DNA of 64,000 bases, from the NCBI GenBank assembly GCA_958295665.1, contig OY282559.1, forward strand, positions 248,678,764 through 248,742,763, in the 5' to 3' direction. A program made the position numbers and the translations under genes. Of the stretch, positions 55,491 to 64,000 are shown one piece after another (the first letter of the stretch is position 1; each line of letters begins with the position of its first letter). The stretch is from Tipula vernalis (Eukaryota; Arthropoda; Insecta; Diptera; Tipulidae). The notes below the pieces were generated by a model. The model did not search any database, was not told the DNA's origin, and worked only from the letters and a program-made list of their open reading frames with translations.

Positions 55491-55812
55491 GAAAAATCGA
55501 ATTTATTTTTTTCGATATAATTCCAAAATTAATGCTTTGTTTTCGTTAAAATCTTCTGGTTCTTGACCGAATATACCGTATAACCGTACAATACTATTAT
55601 CAATTCAAAAAAAATCAAAAATATATTTAATTGGCTGAGAAAATGAAAATTTATTTTTTTCGTTCGAAAAAAATTATTCAATACCGAAAAAATTTAATTT
55701 CATTAAATTGAAAATAATAATGTACGATACATTCGGTCAAGAACCAAAAGATTTTAATGAAAGCAAAGCATTAATTTTGGAATTATATCGAAAAAACTAA
55801 ATTCGATTTTTC
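55491..55812. mobile_element. MITE with about 90-bp TIRs inside the gypsy gag
   Basis: The left arm gaaaaatcgaatttattttt (55491) and the right arm ...aaaactaaattcgatttttc (55812) pair through cgatataattccaaaattaa/ttaattttggaattatatcg, tgctttg/caaagca, ttaaaatctt/aagattttaa, and ggttcttgaccgaat/attcggtcaagaacc. No target duplication was identified. Confidence 0.8.
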
Positions 55813-56419
55813 TTTTCGCTTTTCAGAAGAACAACAAGAAAATACAACAACCATAAATTTATATACCATAAATTTATAGATTGTGGACAGTTTAACATTA
55901 GTAGTTTGAATTGTAAAGGGTAGTACAAGAATATTTACGTCCATAATGAAAATATTACTACAGGCTTTGAGCTTCAAAAATAAAAATTCTTTATTTCATT
56001 TTTGAATTATGCAAATTAGTTTTGTTTGATTGACATAAATAAATAATTCATTTTTAAGTGATTATTTTAAAAAAATTAAAATATATTCCAATGAAGTTAT
56101 CTATAAAGCCAAGGGAATGCGTTCCACACTCGACTACAACATTTTAAAGTAGTACAAAGCGAAGTGCTTTGTCAATATAACCTACAAATCACATTTTTGG
56201 CACAATTGTTTTATATTTACCGAAAAATCTAGCTCATTTGTACGTTACAAATACAGAATATCCCAGTTCTTGCTATAATTCACGTGTACAATAGACCTAA
56301 ATAAAATATTTTATAGCAACCAAATGTTCCAAGCCGACGCCATCGGTATGAAAGGGTCTCAGCTTCGCATTTGTATTAACTAAAAATTTTGAGGCGAGGT
56401 GTCCGGTATGGAAAATACT

Positions 56420-57250
56420 TTAAGCTTGACACGGGGGGCGGATTGTAATGTAATTTCGAAAGAAATTCTAAATAAAATGAATTTAATCTAGAAAAAGACA
56501 ACGAAAAAGTTAATATTATGTCAGTTCGATGGCAAAAGTGCATAACAGTGTACGACAAGGAGAAAACCTTGACAAAAAACCCTAATCTAAGGTGGAACAG
56601 CATATGCCGATGGATGAATGGCTGATAGGTTAATCAGTACAAAATATGCGGACTCTGGATACCAGGCACCCTCCAGTTTTATTTAGCCTTCCTGTAGTAA
56701 AGCTGGGTGACCTACTGGCGATTTACAATTCCCAGCAACTCGTAAGAGTAAAATCAAACGGAATACGGGGCAGGAGTAGGAATATACGGGAGTGGGACAG
56801 CCGTCTCGAAGTCCTTGGGCTCCAATGCTACCGTCTTTCTAGTGGAACTGCATGCTGTAGTAAACATCTAGGAGGGAGAGCAATAAGCCCAGATAGTATG
56901 TATCACGTACCGTAAGGCAGTATTGTCAGGTTCATTAAGAACCTGAATATTGACTGGACGGATAATTAAGCAGGGTCCAGCATAATAGATCTTTTAGGTC
57001 GCAGTGCGAGGTGGCTGATCGCCCGCATGGCCCTCCAATATTAATAATAATAATAATAATGCACTTTTGCCATCGATATGGTAACTACAAAATTAATACA
57101 GTAGAGCAGCCAAAACTTTTGTGTTTCTGTAAATTATAGTAATTGCTGTCTCCATTTTCTCATAATTAATAAAGATTTGCAGCCATTACTAGGGTTAGAT
57201 GGTTGTATTCAAGTAAATTTAATTAAAAGAATAGATAATGTTACATAATT
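56420..57250 (+). pseudogene. gypsy protease, split by a LINE fragment
   Basis: At 56428 the frame reads LDTG, then after one extra G in a run ADCNVISKEILNKMN, i.e. the DTGAD active site. Q-F-D-G-K-S at about 56521 is a conserved later strand. The remaining protease strands appear after the LINE insert, for example QPLLGLDGCIQVNLI (57180-57225, usual L-L-G-x-x-x-C). Splitting the domain shows that the LINE fragment landed within it. Confidence 0.65.
56545..57058 (+). mobile_element. LINE 3' end with RNase H domain and (TAA)n tail
   Basis: Frames at 56590-56900 read AYADG and, after a shift, EYGAGVGIYGSGTAVSKSLG and ATVFLVELHAVVN, the RNase H domain of RNase H-bearing LINEs such as I or Loa-type elements (usual TDGSK ... 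G-x-G-x-x-x ... T-V-F-Q-A-E-x-x-A). The segment ends in taataataataataataat (57040-57060), an I-element-like TAA tail. It is 5' truncated. An 18-bp inverted repeat (56526-56543 and 57059-57076) lies exactly at its borders. Confidence 0.75.
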
Positions 57251-57339
57251 TAATGTCTTGCCACAAAATACAATTGAGCTTTTAGATCGAAACAAAAATT
57301 CATGGACAATACGGTATTCAAAAAGAAAAAAAAACCTGA

Positions 57340-58090
57340 AAAAAAAAAGTTTTTCCAATTCATTTACACGATAGATTACTTCAACAACTAGATTTGTTTG
57401 AAAAGATAAGTATTATCTCAAAAGTTAATCACACAACTGAATGGATGAAAAACATTTTAGACAAATTTTTTAAACGGGAGCATTACATGATACCGACATA
57501 AGAATAAATCATTTCGAAACTATCCGGGAAAAGCGTATTTACGGAAATCGACTTGCAAGGACGGATTTACGCAGGTGCAGTTAGATCAGAAATGTTCCCA
57601 CCTCTGTATTTCAAAAACTCCCTTTGGACGTTACCAATTCAAAAGGCTGCCATTCGGCATAAACTCTGCCCCGAGGTATTTCAAAAGAAAATAATTAGTT
57701 GAAATTTTCGGTTCAATATCGGGTGTTGAAATATATTTCGATGGTCTAATAGTAGCATGAGTATAAAGGATCATGATATCATACTACCAAATGTTTTTGA
57801 GAAAGCAGAGCAATATAATGTCATTTTTAACTCAAAAAATCTAAACCTCTGTGTGAAAGAAGTTGAGTTTATGGGTATCATAATTTCGGAAAATGGGCCA
57901 GTCAAACTAATAAACAAGTTGATGCTAGTTTTGGCATCAAAGCGCCTCCTCATGCATTTACTTGGTATAACAAAATTTCTATCATGATTCATTCCTAATT
58001 TATCAAAAAATCAACGAATCTTCGTGAACTAACGAAAAATGGCGTAGAATGGAAATGGGAGCCTAAGAAAAGTCACGAATTATCTAATTT
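57340..58090 (+). pseudogene. gypsy reverse transcriptase remnant
   Basis: In mixed frames the motifs are LDLFEKISIISKVNHTTEW (usual L-D-x-L-x-x-x-G-I-I-x-x-x), TEIDLQ then FTQVQLDQKCSHLCIS, TPFGRYQFKRLPFGINSAP (usual T-P-F-G-L-Y-x-F-x-R-L-P-F-G-I), and EIYFDGLIVA, where the catalytic Y-x-D-D reads YFDG. Later C-V-K-E-V-E-F-M-G-I-I-I-S-E-N-G and LLGITKFLS follow. The second catalytic Asp is lost and many stops are present. Confidence 0.85.
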
Positions 58091-58250
58091 AAAACGGATA
58101 AATATAGGAAACAAATAAGCCCTTCACAAAACAAGCAGATGCGAGACGCCTCAAAGGATGGAAGTCGGTTATAATAACAACATCAACAAGAATAAAGGGT
58201 GGTCCATGGCAACACTTACGTCATTCGTGTTATAACAGAAAATTAGTTTA

Positions 58251-58433
58251 ATGTTTGACATTTACGAAATGGGTCGCTTTACGCTTGAACAAAATTGGGA
58301 AATATTGAAAACTAACTTTCAAACTGGTGAGTCTTCTACCCAAACTGTAAGAAATTTACGTGGAAAATTCAGTAGAAATGAAATGCTTACAAGGCAATTT
58401 GTCGATCAAACTGAGAGACTATTCAAGACTTGA
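58251..58433 (+). pseudogene. DUF4817/HTH-type transposon gene, N-terminal remnant (copy B)
   Basis: The frame reads MFDIYEMGRFTLEQNWEILK then ESSTQTVRNLRGKFSRNEM and ends after LFKT. The helix-turn-helix pattern (Y-T-x-E-Q-R-x-x-I-x-x-x-Y ... S-x-T-x-T-x-R-x-L-R) is that of the DUF4817-like N-terminus of insect Tc1/mariner-related transposases. The R-P-S-E-R-T-I part is decayed (R-N-E-M-L-T-R-Q-F). The DDE domain is absent. The same sequence, shorter and inverted, is at 30535-30700. Confidence 0.7.
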
Positions 58434-58439
58434 AAGATC

Positions 58440-59484
58440 AAATCGAAGTTGAGGCCTTATATAAATGATAAGAAAAAATAAAATACAGGGGAATGGAGAA
58501 TCACAAGTCACTTAGGCACAAAAAATATGGTATAAATGCAGTTTTTTAATATAAATATAGTTAGTGTTTGTTAGAAATAGGGATAAAGGAGTAACATCCG
58601 AAACGATCGTAATTTCGATTTCAAATAAAAATAAATATCACATTTAGAAAGTGACAAAACCAAAACAAGTATGTTTTATTAAATAAAATCTTGAATTAAA
58701 AGTATTCTCCCTATAGTGGTTTTTAAAAAATCTTAAACCAAACGTAATTACTAAATAATACATTATCTGCAGTTTATAAAACAGCCACAATCATTTTTTT
58801 GGAAAAGAATTTTATTTATGTCGAATTCTTTGGAAATAAAAAATTTGATCAGGATCAAAAAAACTTTATTTGGATCAAGAAAATGACATTTGCATATTTT
58901 CTCGAAAAAAAATTGATTTTTTTTTTAATCCCGGATAATTTTCAAAAATCTCACTTTTTTGTAGATTTCACAAACACATCTAAATGTAAACATTACAATA
59001 AGGTATGATACGAGAACAAAACTACATTTTCATAAATCATATGCGGTTATATTTTGATGCGAATAGTCATGTTTATCTAAGTTGAAATAATTTGAGAGAA
59101 ACACACACATTCACGAAGCCGTTTTTTCGGTAACTTCAGATTTCATTCTACAATATGTAAAATGCTGTAAAATGTGTAAAACTAACCTCGCTTTTATATT
59201 TGTTATTTTTTCACCAATAAGCAGCAATATACAGCTATAAATGGAGATCAATATATTTTGATATTCTTAGAAATCGAAAGAATATGGCATTATTTCTTAA
59301 TATTGCTACTTTCTAAATTATTACAATTTTTTAGTTTAAAAAATTAGTACTTTAAAAATATGTAGCTATTTTCCAGTTGAAAATATTTGTACCATTTGAA
59401 AATTAACGCGCTGCAGTCACTTGGTTAGCGCAAGGCGTATTTTTACAACAACAAGGCCGTATATTTTCATTCCGGAATCAATAG
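58440..59484. other. AT-rich spacer, no gene seen
   Basis: Nothing recognisable was found except short A or T runs. Confidence 0.5.
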
Positions 59485-59740
59485 CTGCGTTTTTTTACTC
59501 GCTCCGGATAGCTGCTATCGAGAGCCGTCATATAAAAAGTGGCTCCCGATAGCGCTCCGAATAAATAGGTAGAGCCAAATATTTTTTATATGAAGTTTTG
59601 GCTAAACAATTGAATTAAAAATGATAGTTTGATGTTAAATAAGTTTAGTTTACCAATAAATAACGTATCAAATTTAAATTTAGGCGTAGAAAAATGATGG
59701 CTCTCGATAGCAGCTATCCGGAGCAAATAAAAAAACGCAG
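59485..59740. mobile_element. MITE with about 45-bp TIRs
   Basis: CTGCGTTTTTTTACTCGCTC (59485) and its near reverse complement ending aaaaaaacgcag (59740) continue through cggatagctgctatcgagag/ctctcgatagcagctatccg. TCAATA lies close to the left end (59478-59483, one base away) and directly after the right end (59741-59746), a likely target duplication. A second, shorter ggctcccgatagcgctccg lies inside the left arm. Confidence 0.8.
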
Positions 59741-60249
59741 TCAATAATTTCATTCCACTGAGAAGTAGATATAGGAGGAATTTTTATGTAGTAAGAAAGT
59801 TCGCCAATAGATAGTGTGTCTGGGATTTAGTAAAAAAAAAATTAAAAAACATATAGAATTAGCTTCAAAAAATGCAGACACGCACGTTTCTTCAAAAAAA
59901 AACAATAAATTATCTTTATAAAACAACAATTCTTGACATGTTTCATTTAGAATATAACTCCAAATTTATTTTAAATAAAATGGAAAAAAAAAATTTCAAT
60001 TCAAGTTAAAATGTATTTATTAACACTTTATAAACGAAAAACTCTCACAAAATACAAATAAATTATGAAATATCATTCAAAAATAACATTTTGTTTACAC
60101 TTGTGATACATAGGAATTCCTAATAACATTTGAGATTTTGTCCCAGGACAACGACGCACCATACAGCAAATACTTGAAATAAAAATTCCTCAGAAAAATT
60201 CTCTTCTTCACGTAGTTGTAGTGTTTACCACTAGAGTAAATATACTACT
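59741..60249. other. AT-rich spacer, no gene seen
   Basis: Nothing could be recognised. Confidence 0.4.
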
Positions 60250-60930
60250 GTCGAATTCTTTTCGTTTTTTTAAATCAATGTAAATTTTGTGGTGCGAAAC
60301 GTACATGAAACCAAAAGTGATGCAGTTTTGTGTCTGTATTGGTTAACATGCAGGTGTAACGGTGTCAGTCCTAGAAGTGACTCATTGGATGTTTTCATTG
60401 AGCCCGTAACACCGATGCAGGCTATACGCTGAACCTTATTCAATAAAGTTTGCGTTCCCTTCTGCTCAGTTTTAGGCCACCATACAACCGATGCGTAGGT
60501 GACCATAGGTCTAATGATTGTAAGAAATGACCAGTAGATCATTTTTGGTTGTAGTCCCCAAGTACGCGCATGGAGTCTTTGATAGGCCTAGAAAGCCTTG
60601 GTGGCTCTATCTTGAATTTTCAACAAATGTTGCTTCCAATTCAGTTTTTAATCTAGGATAAGCCCTAGATATTTAACCTCGCTGAAAAAAGGAACAGTAG
60701 TACCGTTTAACGAGGGAGCTGTAAGCACGAGCTTTTTCCTCCTCGTAAAAGGAACAATGACAGTTTTGTTTCTCTCTCTATCGATCCATAGGAGGTATTA
60801 TCAAACGCCCCCTCAATGTCCACAAAGGCACAAAGGGCAATTTCTTTATGTCACCGCTTTTCAATCCTCGTGACTAGACCGCTAAGGGCCATCACAGTGG
60901 ATTTACCAGTTTGATAAGCAAACACAACAA
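60250..60930 (-). pseudogene. LINE reverse transcriptase remnant
   Basis: On minus, 60920-60790 reads ALCAFVDIEGAFDNTSY, catalytic motif A of jockey-type reverse transcriptases. After a deletion that removes the YADD motif, 60760-60560 has a R-R-K-K-L, V-K-Y-L-G-L-I-L-D and LNWKQHLLKIQDRATKAF segment. 60542-60270 reads IIRPMVTYASVVWWPKTEQK and LNKVQRIACIGVTGSMKTS, the thumb region. The W-W-P-K and T-G-x-M-x-T motifs fit RNase H-bearing LINEs, so it may be the same family as the 3' end at 56.5-57.0 kb. Confidence 0.85.
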
Positions 60931-61515
60931 TTAAAATGATTAAAAATCGAGACTTGTGTCTCTATATATTGACAACTTTGACAACTAAAATTGATGTTTC
61001 TAATTTGTTGGTGTTAGTAAATTTATGAAAAAATGCACATTTCGTAAAATTGATGTACATCGAAAAAACATTAATGGTTTTTTGACGAATCGAATATGAT
61101 TTTCGATGTACATCAATTTTATTTGATGTTTTGGGGTGATATTTATTTATATCGAATCGTTTAAAAAATTTCGAATCGTTTTTGTAGTGTTTAGTCGAGT
61201 GCTTTATTCAACAATTAAGATTAAGCACAACAATTAAAATGATTCAAAATCGAGGCGCATGAAACTACATATTGACAACTTTATTTAATTCAATTAAAAT
61301 AATTAAACACAACAATTAAAATGATTAAAAATCGAGGCAAAAAAACTCTATATATTGACAACTTTGAGAACTAAAAATTGACGTTTCTATTTTTCATGGT
61401 GCTAGTATCCAAGGTGAAATTTATGAAAAAATGTACATTTCGTAAAATTGATGTATATACATACATCGAAAAAACGAAAAGAATATGGTTTTCGATGTAC
61501 ATAAATCAATTTTTT
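60920..61515. repeat. Tandem repeats with internal hairpins, 2 full and 1 partial copy
   Basis: Copies start at about 60924, 61225 and 61309 with caattaaaatgattaaaaat cgag. The first and third continue through tatatattgacaactttga, ttgacgtttct/ttgatgtttct, aaatttatgaaaaaatg and catttcgtaaaattgatgta. Each ends in a hairpin of ttgatgtacatcgaaaa and ttttcgatgtacatcaa. The middle copy stops early. Confidence 0.8.
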
Positions 61516-61815
61516 TTTTATGTTTTTGGGTGAAAAGAATTCAACGTTAGTTTTATGAGTTGATTGCATTTAATAGACAATTCTTTACTTTTCGATAAAT
61601 CAAAATTTTTAATTTTGTTAATTATCATTTGAAATTGTTATAATTTATTCAATAATTTGTTATCACTATTTTATATTTGTTAAAATTCTAAACAATAAAT
61701 TATATTTTTAGAGCTTGGTGCCAACTGTTGAATGTAAAAAAATAAATAATTCTTGGGCAAAATTTCATTCCTATGAATAAGAATAAGTTTTACCAAAGTA
61801 AAAGTAACAGACCTT
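61516..61815. other. AT-rich spacer, no gene seen
   Basis: Nothing recognisable was found. Confidence 0.4.
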
Positions 61816-62395
61816 GTGTTCAATCGGGCAAAAATGATAAAAAATATCATGATATTTTTTATCACTTTTGGCATTAAACGCACTCATTTATCACACAAAA
61901 AAACCAACTTTTTTCTTGGTTCCAGCTGTCAATTTTTAATTTATTTCTTTATGATATTTTCGGTATTTAAATTAAATTGAATTTGATTTTTTAAGATATT
62001 CATATGGTATTTACACAGTCACCTATTTATTTAAACATAAATAATAATTTATATTTCGAAGTTTTGTCTGAGAACACAATCACATCAAAACTCAAACTAA
62101 AATTATTTGTGTCTTCAATATTTGGATAAAAACCAAATACATAGTTTCAATATCAAAATAATTTATAATAAAAAAATAATTAAAAAATATATACATTTAA
62201 TTGAAAACCTGACGACAAAATGAGTTTATTGAATTTTACAAAGCAATTTAAAACAAAATGTAACATTTAAAATCAATTTATCATTTTTTATCAATTTTGG
62301 TTGTTCAATCGGGTTTGACGTACAGTATTACGAAATGAAGTTAGGGTGGGATAAAATATCATGATATTTTTTATCATTTTTGCCCGATTGAACAC
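61816..62395. mobile_element. MITE with about 40-bp TIRs next to crn
   Basis: GTGTTCAATCGGGCAAAAAT (61816) and its inverse ending tgcccgattgaacac (62395) extend through gataaaaaatatcatgatat, which is itself partly palindromic. A third gttcaatcggg lies inside (62304-62314). No target duplication was recognised. It ends 317 bp before the crn start codon. Confidence 0.85.
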
Positions 62396-62712
62396 GTCCA
62401 GAGTATTCACAATGCAAAAACCTTTTACCTTTTACTTACAGGTTTGTAATTGAATTTCCAACATAACAAACAAAAATTTAAACTAGTGCCGTTTACTGTT
62501 CAGCACATCTATTAGTTTTTATTTCCCGCCACGAGAGGCACTTATTTCAGAACCATCGTCATTAATCTACTACATTTTAAAATTCGCCCTTTACATTGCA
62601 GCTAACTTCACAGCACAGCCATTTTCATTCTTTATGATCTGTCAATGTCAAAAAGTTTTATTTTTTGTTTGTGGACGATTCTTGCAAGTTACAATAAAAA
62701 ATATAAATAAAA
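62396..62712 (+). promoter_or_regulatory. Probable crn promoter and 5' UTR region
   Basis: This is the interval between the end of a MITE (62395) and the crn start codon. It is less AT-rich than the DNA further left and ends in an A-rich ATG context (ataaaaATGGAA). No clear TATA box or initiator could be fixed by eye. The transcription start must lie here or inside the MITE, because nothing else separates them. The close MITE could contribute to crn regulation, but that is inference. Confidence 0.4.
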
Positions 62713-64000
62713 ATGGAAAAGCCACAGAAAATGCCCAAAGTGGCAAAGGTAATTGCAGTACATGACGGTCGAATAATCTTTATAATATCATTTATACGTT
62801 TATTTGTAGGTTAAAAATAAAGCGCCAGCCGAAATCCAAATCACAGCTGAACAACTTCTACGTGAGGCAAAAGAACGTGATTTGGAAATTCTTCCACCGC
62901 CACCAAAGCAAAAAATTTCCGATCCAGCCGAGCTTGCCGATTATCAGCAACGTAAACGTAAAGCGTTCGAAGATAACTTACGCAAGAATCGCATGGTTGT
63001 TAGCAACTGGATAAAGTATGCTCAATGGGAGGAATCACAGAAGGAAATCCAACGGGCTCGATCAATTTGGGAACGGGCATTGGATAACGATCATCGAAAT
63101 ATTACAATTTGGTTGAAGTACGCTGAAATGGAAATGAAGAATCGACAAATTAATCATGCTCGTAATTTATGGGATCGGGCCGTGACAATTCTGCCAAGAG
63201 TCAACCAATTCTGGTACAAGTATACGTATATGGAAGAAATGTTGGAAAATATCGCCGGTGCTCGTGGTGTATTCGAACGTTGGATGGAATGGCAGCCCGA
63301 AGAACAAGCTTGGAAAACCTATATTAACTTCGAATTGCGATACAAGGAAATAGAGCGGGGACGCAATATTTACGAACGATTTGTTATTGTTCATCCAGAC
63401 GTTAAAAATTGGATTAAATATGCAAAATTTGAGGAAAATCATGGTTTTATCAATGGATCGCGAAGAGTGTTTGAACGTGCGATCGAATTTTTCGGAGATG
63501 ATAATATGGATGAACGACTTTTTATTGCTTTCGCCAATTTCGAAGAGAATCAAAAGGAGCACGATCGAGCTAGATGTATTTACAAGTATGCCCTCGACCA
63601 TCTACCAAAAGAGAAAACACGTGACATTTATAAAGCGTACACATATCACGAGAAAAAATTCGGAGATCGTTCCGGAATCGAGGATGTAATTGTTTCAAAA
63701 CGAAAATTTCAATATGAACAAGAAGTTGCGGAGAATCCCACTAATTATGATGCTTGGTTTGATTATTTACGACTCGTCGAAAACGAACGAGATGCGGACA
63801 TAATTCGTGAAGTTTATGAAAGGGCTATCGCGAATGTACCACCGTTAAAAAATAAAAATTTCTGGAGACGTTACATTTATTTATGGATAAACTATGCGCT
63901 GTACGAAGAACTTGAAACAAACGATTTGGAGAGAACGCGGCAAATTTACAAAACATGTCTCGAATTGATCCCGCATAAAATATTCACATTCAGTAAAATC
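62713..64000 (+). CDS. crn: Crooked neck (CRNKL1/Clf1/Syf3) pre-mRNA splicing factor, 5' part
   Basis: This HAT-repeat protein of the spliceosomal NineTeen/Prp19-associated complex acts in the nucleus during spliceosome assembly and activation. Exon 1 (62713-62748) encodes [13 protein letters not shown] 61-nt GT-AG intron (62749-62809, gtaatt...tttgtag) follows, and exon 2 (62810 to the window edge) stays open for 397 codons, giving 409 residues so far. Fly Crn is about 700 residues, so the C-terminal part lies outside the window. Residues 20-50 hold the conserved [14 protein letters not shown] and polyproline [13 protein letters not shown] segments. From about residue 74 there are successive HAT repeats (W-x-x-Y-x-x-x-E ... 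A-R-x-I-x-E-R-A), for example [10 protein letters not shown] and IWERAL. The start was chosen because it is the first ATG of exon 1 and matches the family N-terminus. There is no frameshift, unlike most of the window. I am sure of the identity. Confidence 0.97.

Larger units (their letters stand above)
54831..58090 (+). mobile_element. Ty3/gypsy element (Mag-like) remnant, nested with a MITE and a LINE end
   Basis: In plus orientation the pieces are gag (54831-55490), protease (56420-56545 and 57077-57250), reverse transcriptase (57340-58000) and the start of the RT-RNase H connection (to 58090). A MITE (55491-55812) interrupts the end of gag, and a LINE 3' end (about 56545-57058) interrupts the protease. 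The frame is broken throughout. LTRs were not found. Confidence 0.75.

Noticed and set aside
60920..61515. Repeats considered as a CRISPR array
   Set aside because: Only two full copies of irregular spacing in eukaryotic, TE-rich DNA; no cas genes.
63167..63601. 144-codon open frame on the minus strand
   Set aside because: Antisense shadow of crn exon 2, whose plus-strand frame is certain.

Overview
The window looks like heterochromatin-like or intergenic DNA of an insect, most likely a fly (Diptera). It is strongly AT-rich. The only clear host gene is the 5' part of crooked neck (crn), a pre-mRNA splicing factor, at the right edge (62713 to beyond 64000, + strand). Its predicted protein is close to what I know of the fly orthologue. 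Almost everything else is transposable-element (TE) material, much of it nested and most of it broken by frameshifts, stops and deletions.

Layout. 1-5.5 kb: a hAT remnant (+), a P-element/THAP-type transposase remnant (-) and a TTAA-flanked MITE. 5.5-9.8 kb: a decayed BEL/Pao retroelement (BEL-1, -). 10.1-16.5 kb: a second BEL/Pao (BEL-2, +) split by a 2.5-kb element with 16-bp terminal inverted repeats (TIRs) carrying a spliced, DUF4806-like pseudogene, and again by a mariner with perfect 29-bp TIRs. 17.7-20.7 kb: a whole hAT element with an 8-bp target-site duplication (TSD). 21.14-25.16 kb: a 4-kb element with 28-bp TIRs. It carries an uninterrupted four-exon gene of unknown function (160 codons) and is inserted in an older reading frame. 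26-30.5 kb: two MITE/palindrome elements, a TTF-zinc-finger hAT exon and degenerate tandem repeats. 30.5-33.5 kb: an unrecognised retrocopy-like pseudogene and small MITEs.

33.6-40.3 kb holds a Ty3/gypsy-like element with an env-like tail. It was hit by a third BEL (BEL-3) with a 5-bp TSD. The segment between two inverted copies of a MITE (35.2 and 39.1 kb) was then inverted, so the two BEL-3 LTRs now face each other. The gypsy integrase reading frame is cut at the BEL-3 target site and continues in inverted orientation 1.9 kb away, which supports this history.

40-47 kb is mostly AT-rich spacer with a Tc1 remnant and a 640-bp hairpin. 47.3-49 kb holds a broken piggyBac transposase (-). 49.6-51 kb is a foldback-like element. 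53.76-53.98 kb is a perfect 105-bp-arm palindrome. 54.8-58.1 kb is a Mag-like gypsy remnant invaded by a MITE and a LINE 3' end. 60.2-60.9 kb is a LINE reverse transcriptase remnant (-), followed by hairpin-bearing repeats and a MITE just upstream of crn.

No rRNA, tRNA or CRISPR array was seen. All family calls come from reading motifs by eye; no database search was run.
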